From Ehretia macrophylla (lineage: Eukaryota; Streptophyta; Magnoliopsida; Boraginales; Ehretiaceae): a stretch of DNA of 64,000 nt. Numbering within the stretch: the first letter of the stretch is position 1; every line of letters starts with the position of its first letter. A program made the position numbers and the translations under genes. The stretch lies in assembly GCA_037974665.1 (NCBI GenBank), contig CM075778.1, positions 15,241,001 through 15,305,000 on the forward strand. Reading direction: 5' to 3'. The notes under the pieces are model-generated. The model had not been told where the DNA came from and ran no database searches. It was given only the letters and a program-made list of their open reading frames with translations. Positions 47,332-58,814 of this stretch are shown here, piece by piece.

Positions 47332-49792
47332 TGTGACACCCGAGAATTTTACCATAAATTTATTTATAACTGTTGCATATCTATGTGCGCATTTCTATGT
47401 GCAACATCTTTCTTGCTTAATTGTTTTTATTAAGGTTTACTATTCATAATATTTTTGACTGTTTCAAAAGTTTGATTTTAAATTTTTCCTAGGTCACCTG
47501 ACATTTAAAAGGGACCTAGAAATTGTCGTTTTGAACTTTCGGGCTTAGAAGCATGCGTTTAGAAAATAAATTTCATGCCCTTTGAATAGTGTTACGTTAG
47601 AATAGTGCTAGTCTCAACTAAAAACATTTGGAATTGCAATTAACCTTAGTTGATCAAGTTTTGAGACTAATTAGCTTAGATTATTAATTATACACCACAT
47701 ATAATATAACCAACTCATGAAATTAAATAGAATAACACACATTAGTCATCAAAACAAATTAGAAAATGTCTTCCATGTCCCTTGTGTTGGCCGACCTACT
47801 CAAGGAGAAATAAGAAGACTTTTGCTTCAACAACCTTGCATCTTGAGCTTCTAGCTTGATCTTGGGAAGGTTTTGAGCATCCTAGGGACTTCAACAAGCT
47901 TCATTGTCTTCAAAAATTGTGAGGGAGATGCATTTCTTTGTTTTTAAAATTTATGTTCATATGTTGAATTTTCTTGATTTGTCAATTATAGCTATAAAAC
48001 TTGTTATGGATGCTTGCTATGAGTTATTTGATGCCTATAGAGTTAACTTTTATGGCTTGTTAGAAGATTTCATGGTTGAATGTAGATATTGATCAAAGAG
48101 ATGATGAATAGTGCCTAGAATTAGGGTTTTGAGAAAAATTGCTAATTAGCTTAAATTGAGGCTTCAATTAGGTGCTATAGATCCTAGTGAAGTTAGTTGC
48201 AAAGCCCCTTGAGGTTGAATCACTCGAAACCGAACTTAATTGCATAAATATTCGACTTTAAAAATGGGACTTTTCTTGTTAAACAATCCAGGCAAGTTTG
48301 GGCATTGATTCGGGTATCCTTGAGCTAAGGAAGTACCTTTGGTGCTTTCGTTTCGCGAAAATGGGGTTCGGTTAGTATAGTTATAGTTCAAAACCATTCG
48401 GGGCCTTCCCAAACTTTTGCTTCAAAAATGAGTTTTGATGACTTTAAAAGGTGCCTTTGGACTTAATTAAGAATATAGAAAGACTAGGATATAGTTTGAG
48501 CATCTTGAACCATGCTTAGGAGAAAGAAAACTCGGTTAAAGAAAGGGAAAATGTAGTTTTTAGCCATTTTAATTGTATTTGGAACTTGTTGTGGGATTGT
48601 ATTTCCTTGTATTGAATATTCAAGATATAATTAAGCTATTTGAGTAGTTGTGGGAATGGTTTATGTTGATTGCTACTTTTGGAATCTTAATGTTAATCTT
48701 GTGCTTATGTGAACTTATATCGTGCATATATGTGAGGGCAGCCTACTTTGTCGTCCCTCATACGTGTTATGTGATTTCTTGATTGCTTGTGTCTTGTCTC
48801 GGGGTTGCGCAACCTTTTCGGACATGGTAGCGTCGAGAAACACAGGCGGCGTCGGGCTTGCTGTGCTCCCTTGACTACCATGGTACTTATTCCCTTTCTC
48901 GCTGAGGCATACTCTACTACCCCAGATGTGTGGTTCACCTGCTGGGCATGGACCTACCTCGGGAGAAAGGGTCGTGGATCGGGATACATCCGGAGTATCC
49001 CAATTGTTGGTGTTTGGGGTTTGCCGGCATGTTCGTGATGCTTATGGTTCGTGGCTCGTGAATGAAGATTTTGAAGTGGAACCGTATCCTTTTTAAAGTG
49101 ATTAATTGCTTGGCTTATTGTCTTGTTGGTTTATGTGGATTATATATGTTTTCTTGTGTTTGCATATCATATTGCACGTTCGCATGTTGCATCACTTCCC
49201 TCGCTGGGCAATTTAGTTGCTCACTCCTCAATTGAAATGTTTCAGGAGAAGCTGAGGTGAATCCCCAGCTATTAGAAGTAGAAGAAGAAGAAGAAGTTCA
49301 CGTAGATCAGAATCCGTGACTTTATGTGCTGAGGTGGATTTTATGTGCTACTTGCGTGGAGTTCTTGTTAATATTGTATTTTGAGACCTTGGGGTCTTGT
49401 GTATATGTTTAGCAGTTGTGGACTAGAATGTTAGAGAAAGATGTTGGTTTGTAATAATGGATTCTAGACTTTAATTTCTCTTGCATGCTTGGAGTGTTTA
49501 TTTTTCTACATATGGAACTTAGAATTTATATTGTATTTAACTGCTTGTGGCTAAAACCAACTTATCTCGCATGCTTGTGTGCTTAAGTAGAATGTTGTTG
49601 CTCCAAGGCTCAGATGGCCTTGTGATTGTGTTTTTGGCTTTGGAGATATTAGAAGATAAGTTGTTGTTTATAGTTCAAAGGTCTTGAGTGACTATTTGCA
49701 GGTACCCGTTTTGTCCTTGGTATAGAGAAGACTCTGTCCGAGTGACGGGTCTGAATCTAACTTTATGCTGGGGTTGGGTTCGGGGCGTTACA
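47332..49792 (+). repeat. 5' LTR of Tekay-2 (2461 bp)
   Basis: It runs TGTGACACCCGAG to GGGGCGTTACA. The CCTACTTTGTCG motif near 48729 and the CTCGCTGGGCAA block near 49200 recur in related LTRs here. Confidence 0.9.
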
Positions 49793-49799
49793 CTTTAGG

Positions 49800-49811
49800 T
49801 GGTATCAGAGC
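49800..49811 (+). other. Primer binding site of Tekay-2
   Basis: TGGTATCAGAGC lies 7 bp after the LTR, and is iMet type. Confidence 0.92.
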
Positions 49812-50104
49812 TACTAGAATGCTTGAAGCCGGGTTAAATTCCTTGGCATGTGGGTAGTAGTCTATATGTGAAAGTGAATTATATGAATATATGATTGTTA
49901 ATTGTTTAATTACTTCGATAAAAGACATGCTAACATGAAAAGGAATGATAAAGATTGACAGGATAAGAATATGAAAAGTTAGTGTTAAATGTTGTTAAGT
50001 GTTTTATGTGCTTCTTACGTGAGTAAAATGTTTGAAAACAATGTGTACATTATCTTTGCATAGTTTATTTGCCTATTATAATATTATGTTCTTCTAGCAT
50101 TGTA

Positions 50105-52627
50105 ATGAGGAGACGGGGTAGACCACGGAGAGAGCCGAAGAAAGCTTCCAGACAGGATGTACCGGGGCAAGGTGCTGGGGCAGCCGGGGATGTACCGCAG
50201 GGTCAGGAACCGAGTAATGCCCAGATTTTGGCCACAATGGCCACTGCAATGAATACCATAGCTCAGTTTGTGGTTCAGCAGAGTACAGCAGGTGCCGGCA
50301 GAGGTAATTAGACTGCCAGAGCAGAGGGCAGTGGTACAGGTACTACAGGAGGTAACTTATTTGATAAATTCCTGCATCACAGAGCATATAGCTTTTATGG
50401 TGAGCCTGATTATATGAAAGCAGAGATGTGGTTGAGTAAGTTTGAGAAAGTTGCTGCAATACTTGAGTGCAACGATGAAAGAAAGATTACCTATGATGCC
50501 TTTCTAATGGAGGGTGATGCCGAGGCATGGTGGCGCACTATTAGAGAGAAATGGGATGCCGAGAGGGTTCAGCATGTATGGGCTGACTTTGTTTGTGAGT
50601 TTCGAGATAAATATGTGTTGGTTGTAGCCCGTGAGAGACATCAGGATGAATTCATAGCTCTGAAACAGGGGAACATGACTGTAGACCAGTATGAGGCTAC
50701 CTTTACGAGACTATCTCGATATGTGCTAGCTTTGGTTCAGCCGGAGGATGTGAAGATCCAAAGATTTATCACAGGGTTGAGGAGTGACATTATGCTTAAT
50801 TTGTCTTCGCAAGATTACCCGAACTATACTGCAGTAGTCAGGGCTGCATCGAGATATGAGAAACGTAAGGCAGATGTGTTAGCTCAGTCTAGTCAATCAA
50901 GCAAACGTCAGTTTCAGTCTCAGAGTCAGGGTTATCAGAGACAGTATCAGCAGCCTGTTCAGACTCAGCAGCTTAGGCAGACCCAGAGCTATCCAGGACC
51001 AGCTCAGAGCCAGCCACAGGGACAGTCACAGACCTGACCAGTGACTGCTAGATCTCAGCAGGGTAGTTCTGCTACATCTACTTATAGGGCCCCTACAGGA
51101 GGAGCTGCTACTAGGAAGAATCTACAGTGTACTCATTGCAACCGTAAGGGCCACACAGAGGCTGAGTATTAGAGGAAATTGGGCTGTTGCACAGGTTGTG
51201 GCAGTGATCAGTACAGAGTTAGAGATTGTCCCAAGTTTAAATTTGGTCAGGGTCAGACTTCAGGCCAGGGTGCCCAGACTAGAGCTTTAGGAGCAGCTAC
51301 TGTACCGCGAGGTCAGGCACAGGTATTTGCACTCGATCAGGAGGAGCTTCCAGAGACGACAGTAGTGGTGGAAGGTACTTTTCTTATTAATAGTCAGCTA
51401 GTAGTAGTTTTGATTGACATCGGGGCTACACATTCATTCATTACTCCTGCATGTGCACAGTCTGCTACATTAAAAGTTGATAAACTGCCGTATATGATTG
51501 AAGTAGGTAATCCTATGGGTACTAAATTTGTTACGGAGTCTGTGTGTAAAGATTGTAATATTTGCATTGAGGATTGCATGTATCCTATTGATTTGATTAT
51601 CATGCCATTTCGGGACTTTGAAATTATCTTGGGGATGGATTGGTTGGGGCGATATTATACATGTTTGGACTGTAGGAGGAAAGTTTTAACTTTAGAAGTA
51701 CCTAACCAACCTGTTATTAAAGTAACTGGGAGTCGAAAGTCCACTGGGACTCGTATCATATCTTCCATTAAAGCTACTAAAATGTTGAGTAAAGGCTATG
51801 ATGCATACATAGCTTATTTAATTAATCAGCCTGGAGATAAATTGAAATTGAATGAAGTACCTGTTATAAAAGAGTTTTCGGGGGTTTTCCCTGAGGAGTT
51901 GCCTGGATTACCACCCGATAGAGAGATTGAGTTTGTGATTGACTTGTTGCCGGGAACTAATCCTATCTCGAGAACCCCGTATAGAATGTCTCCCCTTGAG
52001 TTACAAGAATTGAAAATTCAGCTACAGGGTTTACTTGAGAAATGTTTTATTCAGCCTAGTTCGTCACCGTGGGGTGCTCCCGTGTTATTTGTGAAAAAGA
52101 AAGACGGTACTCTGCGTTTGTGCATTGATTATCGAGGTCTTAATCAGGTAACGATGAAAAATAAATATCCTTTGCCCTTAATTGAGGAATTGTTTGATCA
52201 ACTACAGGGTACTATTGTGTTTTTGAAATTTGATTTGAGGCAGGGTTATTATCAGTTGAGGATCCGAAAAGAGGATGTACCTAAGACTGCATTTAGAACC
52301 AGGTACGGCCATTATGAGTTTGTTGTTCTACCATTCGGGTTGACAAATGCTCCAGCCGCTTTTATGGATTTGATGCAGAGAGTATTTCGACCCTATCTTG
52401 ATCAGTTTGTTGTGATTTTTATTGATGATATATTAGTGTATTCGAAATCTGAGTCAGAGCATGAAGAACATTTGATAATTGTACTTCAAACCCTACAAGA
52501 ACACAAATTGTTTGCTAAATTTAGCAAATGCGAATTCTGGTTGAAACAGGTTGCCTTTTTAGGACATATCATTTCACAAGAGGGAATATCTGTTGATCCT
52601 GCTAAAATTGAGGTAGTTATGTCGTGA
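50105..52627 (+). pseudogene. Tekay-2 gag, protease and start of RT
   Basis: The frame begins MRRRGRPRREPKK. It covers the gag core (AEAWWRTI, YEATFTRLSRY), a Gln-rich segment, zinc-knuckle remnants ([23 protein letters not shown]) and a protease whose active site reads DIGATHS instead of DSGATHS. RT follows, with [15 protein letters not shown] near 52409. In-frame stops lie at 50309, 51035, 51170 and 52625. It is dead as a protein but all in one frame. Confidence 0.9.
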
Positions 52628-54793
52628 AAAAGACCTGAAACTATCACGGAAGTCCGTAGTTTCTTGGGATTAGCAGGCTATTATAGACGATTTGTTAAAG
52701 ATTTTTCAAAGATTGCGGGACCTTTGACTACATTAACTCAAAAGAAAACTGTGTTTAATTGGGATGATAAATGTGAAGCTAGTTTCCAAGAGTTGAAAAA
52801 GAGACTTACCACTGCACCTATCCTTGCCTTGCCTGAGGGGACTGAGAACTTGGTGATTTACAGTGATGCTTCGAAAGAAGGCTTGGGTTGTGTTCTGATG
52901 CAAAATGGTAAAGTCATAGCGTATGCCTCTCGGAAATTGAAACCATATGAACTCAATTATCCTACACATGATCTTGAGCTTGCTGCTGTTGTATTTGCTT
53001 TGAAGAAATGGCGTCATTATTTATGGGGTAACAAATTTGAAATATTTACTGACCATAAAAGTTTAAAATACCTGTTTTCTCAAAAAGATTTGAATATGAG
53101 GCAAAGGCGTTGGCTAGAACTGTTAAATGATTATAACTGTACCATTAGCTATTTGCTGGGAAAAGTTAATATTGTTGCAGATGCACTGAGCCGAAAAGCT
53201 TATGTGGCTAGTTTGATAATCAAGGACTGGGAGATTGTGGAAGAGCTTTGTTTGTGGAAACCAGAGGCTTCTAGATCAGGTATTCAATTTGCTAGTCTGC
53301 AAATCCTATCTCTATTGCTATCTAGAATCAGAGAAGCGCAACAATCAGATTCTCAGTTATTGAAGCTTTTAGAGAAGTCAAAAGGGGGAGAGTCCGACTT
53401 TAAGTTGCATGATGATGGACTTCTTAGGTACAGGAATAGAATTTGCATTCCTAGTAATTTGACTGTGAAAGATGAGATTCTTGCTGAGGCTCATGCTTCT
53501 AAATACACAATTCATCCTGGAAGTACTAAAATGTATAGAGATCTAAAACAGAACTTCTGGTGGAACAACATGAAGAGAGAGATAACTGATTATGTAGCTA
53601 AATGTTTGACTTGTCAGAAAGTTAAGGCAGAACATCAGAGGCCGGCAGGATTGTTACAGCCATTGGAGATTTCGGTATGGAAATGGGATCAGGTTACTAT
53701 GGACCTTGTGTTGGATTTGCCGAGATCACCACGAGGTAATGATTCTGTGTGGGTTGTAGTAGACAGGTTGATGAAGAGTTCACATTTTATTGCTACAAAG
53801 AAAACATATTCTCTCGATAAATTGGCCGAGCTTTATGTTGAAAATATTGTGAGACTGCATGGAGTTCCATCTCAGATAGTGTCTGACAGAGATCCCAGGT
53901 TTACATCACAGTTCTGGCAGAAACTACAAAAGGCTTTGGGGACTAATTTGAGTTTTAGTACTGCTTATCACCCACAGACGGATGGCCAGTCAGAGAGGAC
54001 TATCAGGATACTAGAAGACATGTTGAGGGCTTATGTTATGGATTTTGGCAAGAATTGGGAGAAATACCTACCTTTAGCAGAGTTTGCTTATAATAACAGT
54101 TATCAGGCCACTATTGGCATGGCACCCTATGAAGCACTTTATGGGCGAAAATGTAGGTCTCCGTTGTATTGGGATGAGGTAGGTGAGATGAAAACAGTTG
54201 ATCCCGCTATTCTTCCTGAGATGATCAAAATGGTGGATAATATGAGACTTATAAAGAAAAGGATGCTTACAGCTCAGAGTCGACAGAAGAATTATGCTGA
54301 TAGACGACGACGGGACTTAGTATTTTCTAAGGGTGATCGTGTTTTCTTGAAAGTCTCTCCGCGAAAAGGTTTGATTCGGCACGGAAAAGGAGGTAAACTT
54401 AGTCCTAGATACATGAGACCATTTGAAATCACTGAGAAAGTTAGGGATTTAGCTTACAGATTGGTATTACCTTCGAGTTTGGGTCGGATTCATGATGTCT
54501 TTCATGTGTCACTGTTGAGGAAATATAATCCTGATCTGTCGCATATTATTGAGCCGGAGCCGTTGGAGATTGATGAGTCCTTAGCATATGTTGAGAAACC
54601 TCTTCGAGTGGTTGACTGAAAGATTCAGGAACTTAGAACTAAAAGTATTCCTATGGTAAAAGTTCTTTGGGATCATCATGGGGTTGAAGATGCCACTTGG
54701 GAGCGAGAAGATCAGATCAGAGAAAAGTATCCGGAGCTCTTTGCCGAATCATGTAAGAATTACGAGGACGCAATTAGTTTAAAGGGGAGAGGG
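52628..54793 (+). pseudogene. Tekay-2 pol: RT end, RNase H, integrase, chromodomain-like tail
   Basis: The stretch 52664-54619 is open for 651 codons and contains RNase H ([20 protein letters not shown]) and an HHCC integrase (HASKYTIHP, CLTCQKVK). The DDE triad is intact: the D of MDLV, the D of SDRDPRF, and the E of [12 protein letters not shown] at 54617-54619 separates the VKVLWDHHGVEDATWE chromodomain-like tail. Integrase motifs survive, but the missing upstream frame makes an active element unlikely. Confidence 0.9.
54781..54793 (+). other. Polypurine tract of Tekay-2
   Basis: AAAGGGGAGAGGG abuts the 3' LTR. Confidence 0.87.
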
Positions 54794-57107
54794 TGTGACA
54801 CCCGAGAATTTTATCATAAATTTATTTATAACTGTTACATATCTATGTGCGCATTTCTATGTGCAACATCTTTCTTGTTTAATTGTTTTTATTAGGGGTT
54901 AGTATTCATAATATTTTTAACTGTTTCAAAAGTTTGATTTTAAATTTTTCCTAGGTCACCTGACATTTAAAAGGGACCGAGAAATTGTTGTTTTGAACTT
55001 TCGGGCTTAGGAGCGTGCGTTTAGAAAATAAATTTCATGCCCTCTGAATAATGTTACGTTAGAATAGTGCTAGTCTCAACTAAAAACATTTGGAATTGCA
55101 ATTAACCTTAGTTGATCAAGTTTTGAGACTAATTAGCTTAGATTATTAATTATACACCACATATATTATAACCAACTCATGAAATTAAATAGAATAACAC
55201 ACATTAGTCATCAAAACAAATTAGAAAATGCCCTCCATGTCCCTTGTGTTGGCCGACCTACTCAAGAGAAAAGAGAAGACTTTTGCTTCAACAACCTTGC
55301 ATCTTGAGCTTCTAGCTTGATCTTGGGAGGGTTTTGAGCATCCTAGGGACTTCAACAAGCTTCATTGTCTTCAAAAATTGTGAAGGAGATACATTTCTTT
55401 ATTTTTTAAGTTTATGTTCATATGTTGAATTTTCTTGATTTGTCAATTATAGCTATAAAACTTGTTATGGATGCTTGCTATGAGTTATTTGATGCCTATA
55501 GAGTTAACTTTTATGGCTTGTTAGAAGATTTCATGGTTGAATGTAGATATTGATCAAAGAGATGATGAATAGTGCATAGAATTAGGGTTTTGAGAAAAAT
55601 TGCTAATTAGCTTAAATTGAGGCTTCAATTAGGTGCTATAGATCCTAGTGAAGTTAGTTGCAAAGCCCCTTGAGGTTGAATCACTCGAAACTGAACTTAA
55701 TTGCATAAATAGCCGACTTTAAAAAGGGGACTTTTCTCGTTAAGCAATCCGGGCAAGTTTGGGCATTGATTCGGGTATCCTTGAGCTAAGAAAGCACCTT
55801 TGGTGCTTTCGTTTCGCGAAAATGGGGTTCGGTTAGTATAGTTGTAGTTCAAAACCATTCGGGGCCTTCTCGAACTTTTGCTTCAAAAATGGGTTTTGAT
55901 GACTTTAAAAGGTGCCTTTGGACTTAATTAAGAATATAGAAAGACTAGGATATAGTTTGAGCATCTTGAACCATGCTTAGGAGAAAGAAATCTCGGTTAA
56001 AGAAAGGGAAAATGTAGTTTTTAGCCATTTTAATTGCATTTGGAACTTGTTGTGGGATTGTATTGCCTTGTATTGAATATTCAAGATATAATTAAGCTAT
56101 TTGAGTAGTTGTGGGAATGGTTTATGTTGATTGCTACTTTTGCAATCTTAATGTTAATCTTCGCTTATGTGAACTTATATCGTGCATATATGTGAGGGCG
56201 GCCTACTTTGTCGTTCCTCATACGTGTTATGTGATTTCTTGATTGCTTGTGTCTTGTCTCGGGGTTGCGAAACCTTTTTGGACATGGTAGCGTCGAGAAA
56301 CACGGGTAGTGTCGGGATTGCCGTGCTCCCTCGACTACCATGGTGCCTATTCCCTTTCTCGTTGAGGCATACTCCACTACCCCAGAGGCGTGGTTCACCT
56401 GCTGGGCATGGACCTACCTCGGGAGAAAGGGTCGTAGGATCGGGATACATCCGGAGTATCCCAATTGTTGGTGTTTGGGGTTTGCCGGCATGTTCGTGAT
56501 GCTCGTGGTTCGTGGCTCGTGAATGAAGACTTGGAAGTGGAACCGTATCCTTTTTAAAGTGATTAATTGCTTGGTTTATTGTCTTGTTGGTTTATGTGGA
56601 TTATATATGTTTTCTTGTGTTTGCATATCATATTGCATGTTGGCATGTTGTATCACCTCCCTCGCTGGGCAACTTAGTTGCTCACTTCTCATTTGAAATG
56701 TTTTAGGAGAAGCTGAGGTGAATCCCCACCTATTAGAAGTAGAAGAAGAAGAAGAAGTTCACGTAGATCAGAATCCATGACTTTGTGTTCTGAGGTGGAT
56801 TTTATGTGCTACTTGCGTGGAGTTCTTGTTAATATTGTATTTTGAGACCTTGGGGTCTTGTGTATATGTTTAGCAGTTGTGGACTAGAATGTTAGAGAAA
56901 GATGTTGGTTTGTAATAATGGATTCTAGACTTTAATTTCTCTTGCATGCTTGGAGTGTTTATTTTTCTACATATGGAACTTAGAATTTATATTGTATTTA
57001 ACTGCTTATGGCTAAAACCAACTTATCTCGCATGCTTGTGTGCTTAAGTAGAATGTTGTTGCTCCAAGGCTCGGATGGCCTTGTGATTGTGTTTTTGGCT
57101 TTGGAGA
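54794..57107 (+). repeat. 3' LTR of Tekay-2, truncated
   Basis: It is colinear with 47332-49646 and stops at TTTGGAGA, lacking the last 146 bp of the 5' LTR. The next base starts unrelated sequence, so a deletion or recombination removed the end and the target duplication. Confidence 0.88.
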
Positions 57108-57345
57108 CAACTCTTCAAATTTTCTCCCACTTCAATTCCACTACTTTGCATTGTCTTCTATTATCTTCAAAATCTCATCCTTACATTGCAAACAAAAAGG
57201 CCAAGCTCCTAAGTTTCACAACTCATTCAATTTTCTTTTAATCCTTTCCAAAACTCTTTAGCAATCTTTGTGCACTCAAGGTGCTCGGCAAAATTCCCAA
57301 ACCAAAATTTTTTCTGCCTTTTCTTACAAATTCTCTTATCTATCA
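57108..57345 (+). other. Leader-like DNA of a retroelement, no gene
   Basis: AT- and pyrimidine-rich sequence between the Tekay-2 break and the next pseudogene. It probably belongs to the element that carries that pseudogene, whose 5' LTR is missing. Confidence 0.4.
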
Positions 57346-58509
57346 ATGGCATCATCATCCCGACAAGCTTCCAAGAAATGAAAGACCGGTTTTAGACCTC
57401 ATACCATTGACCCATAGGATCCAATGTACGTGATAGCACTGGGAAATTTTTCTAAAAATGATATATTATGGGGTAAATGCATTGATCCTTCAGATTTTTG
57501 GATAACACTAAGCCCCACAAATTGCTTCGTTATTAACGATGGCTTCCCTTGTTTGGACTCGAGGACATCAATTGTGATTTATTGGTTTGTGAATTCTATG
57601 CTTATATAGTAGAGGGTAAACAAGCCGGTGTGCGGGGGATAAAGAGTCGAGTAAATGGCATAAATATCTTTGTGAGCGAACAAGACATTGCTAATTTATT
57701 TGGTATCCCATGGAGTGGTCTCAAACTCAAAGTCGCTTCCAACTTACCCACCGAACTACATGAAAACGCCTCCAAGGAGATGTATGCTACATTGTGGATG
57801 GCACGGGAAGGTCAGAAACGTTTTTTCCCAAGCGAGATCAGCTTTATGCCGAAAAACGGTTCCTCCTCTACATCCTAAATCAATCTATCATGCCTCGTAA
57901 TATCAAAGACATGACAATTCCATCTTTCACAGGTTATGTGTTGCACCTCATGTACAACAAGGTCAAAATAAATCTTCCATACATTGTGATTAGTCATATG
58001 CTAGCCTTTAAGAAGAAAACCCTACCCTATGGAATGCTTTTGTGTCATCTCTTTAGTCTTAGAGGTATTGATCATGTTAGTCAATTTGTGCCCCTAAATG
58101 AGTCCACTTACCTCCTCGACAAATATTGTCTAGATAGACAAACCATGGCTCGTGAAAACAACGGCATTGTCTATTTCGTAAGGTCCAATCTGAGACAGTT
58201 GATGATCTTGGCAGCTATGAGTTTGGGGAAGAGGGTGATGGAAGTAAGGCTGCGAGAGAGAGTAGTGAGGAAGATGATCAAATAGGATGCAATGCCAACA
58301 TTGGCCCTTCACGTGTTGAAGTTGGTGGTGCTAGTTCATCCACAAGAAGCCGACTCTGCCCGGTCACTCTTCAAGAAGTCAACACCAAAGTTGATACTTT
58401 AACTTCCAAAGTTGATCAATTATTCTTGACTGTTGGTGAAGTCAAGACTGAGATGAAGGGCATGAACAAAATGCTTAGGAAGCTCTATGAGAAATTTATG
58501 AAGGATTAA
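57346..58509 (+). pseudogene. Plant transposon-protein-like (Transposase_32-like) pseudogene
   Basis: From MASSSRQASKK at 57346 the protein continues over several frames. The stretch CDLLVCEFYAYI...VRGIKSRVNG and the later IANLFGIPWSG recall the 'putative plant transposon protein' domain found in many plant retroelements. A C-terminal helical segment (VDTLTSKVDQLFLTV) follows, then a stop at 58507-58509. Stops lie near 57379 and 57415. Frame changes lie near 57550, 57800 and 58190. Its role in the parent element is unknown. The match is from memory of the domain pattern, not a search. Confidence 0.5.
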
Positions 58510-58814
58510 GCATGTTGCCTTGTGATTCTATTTGACTCCAACTTTGACGGTCCTGAGTTTCTTTTTCAAACTATCATGCTTTCATTTATGCACTTTATTT
58601 CCTTGGTTTGATTCTAACATTTGGCTATTTAACCTTCATTGCTTTGATACTTTTCTCTATACCGTGCTTTAGTTTATGTTTATTCTACATATATGCGGAA
58701 AAAGTCGATTGCTTGTGTGTATGGTCTTACTGTTTTGCTAATGACAAAAAGGGGGAGAAAATAAAAATATACATAATAAAAGCATATCTAAAGAACTCAC
58801 AAGTTGAGGAGGAG
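58510..58814 (+). other. Retroelement 3' internal DNA
   Basis: It holds ATGACAAAAAGGGGGAGAAA near 58741, a motif common before the polypurine tract of SIRE-like copia elements. No gene. The last 5 bp (AGGAG) are the left target duplication of the solo LTR. Confidence 0.5.

Larger units (their letters stand above)
47332..57107 (+). mobile_element. Older Tekay-type Ty3/gypsy element with truncated 3' LTR
   Basis: It has a 5' LTR, an iMet primer site, one gag-pro-pol frame with five in-frame stops and no frameshift, a polypurine tract, and a 3' LTR lacking its last 146 bp. Domain order and sequence resemble Tekay-1 strongly, but the LTRs are a different family. The 5' flank is viral DNA and the 3' flank is unrelated, so no TSD can be tested. 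Confidence 0.9.

Noticed and set aside
49800..49811. tRNA-like motif TGGTATCAGAGC (and others)
   Set aside because: This is a retroelement primer site, complementary to the tRNA 3' end; no cloverleaf is present.
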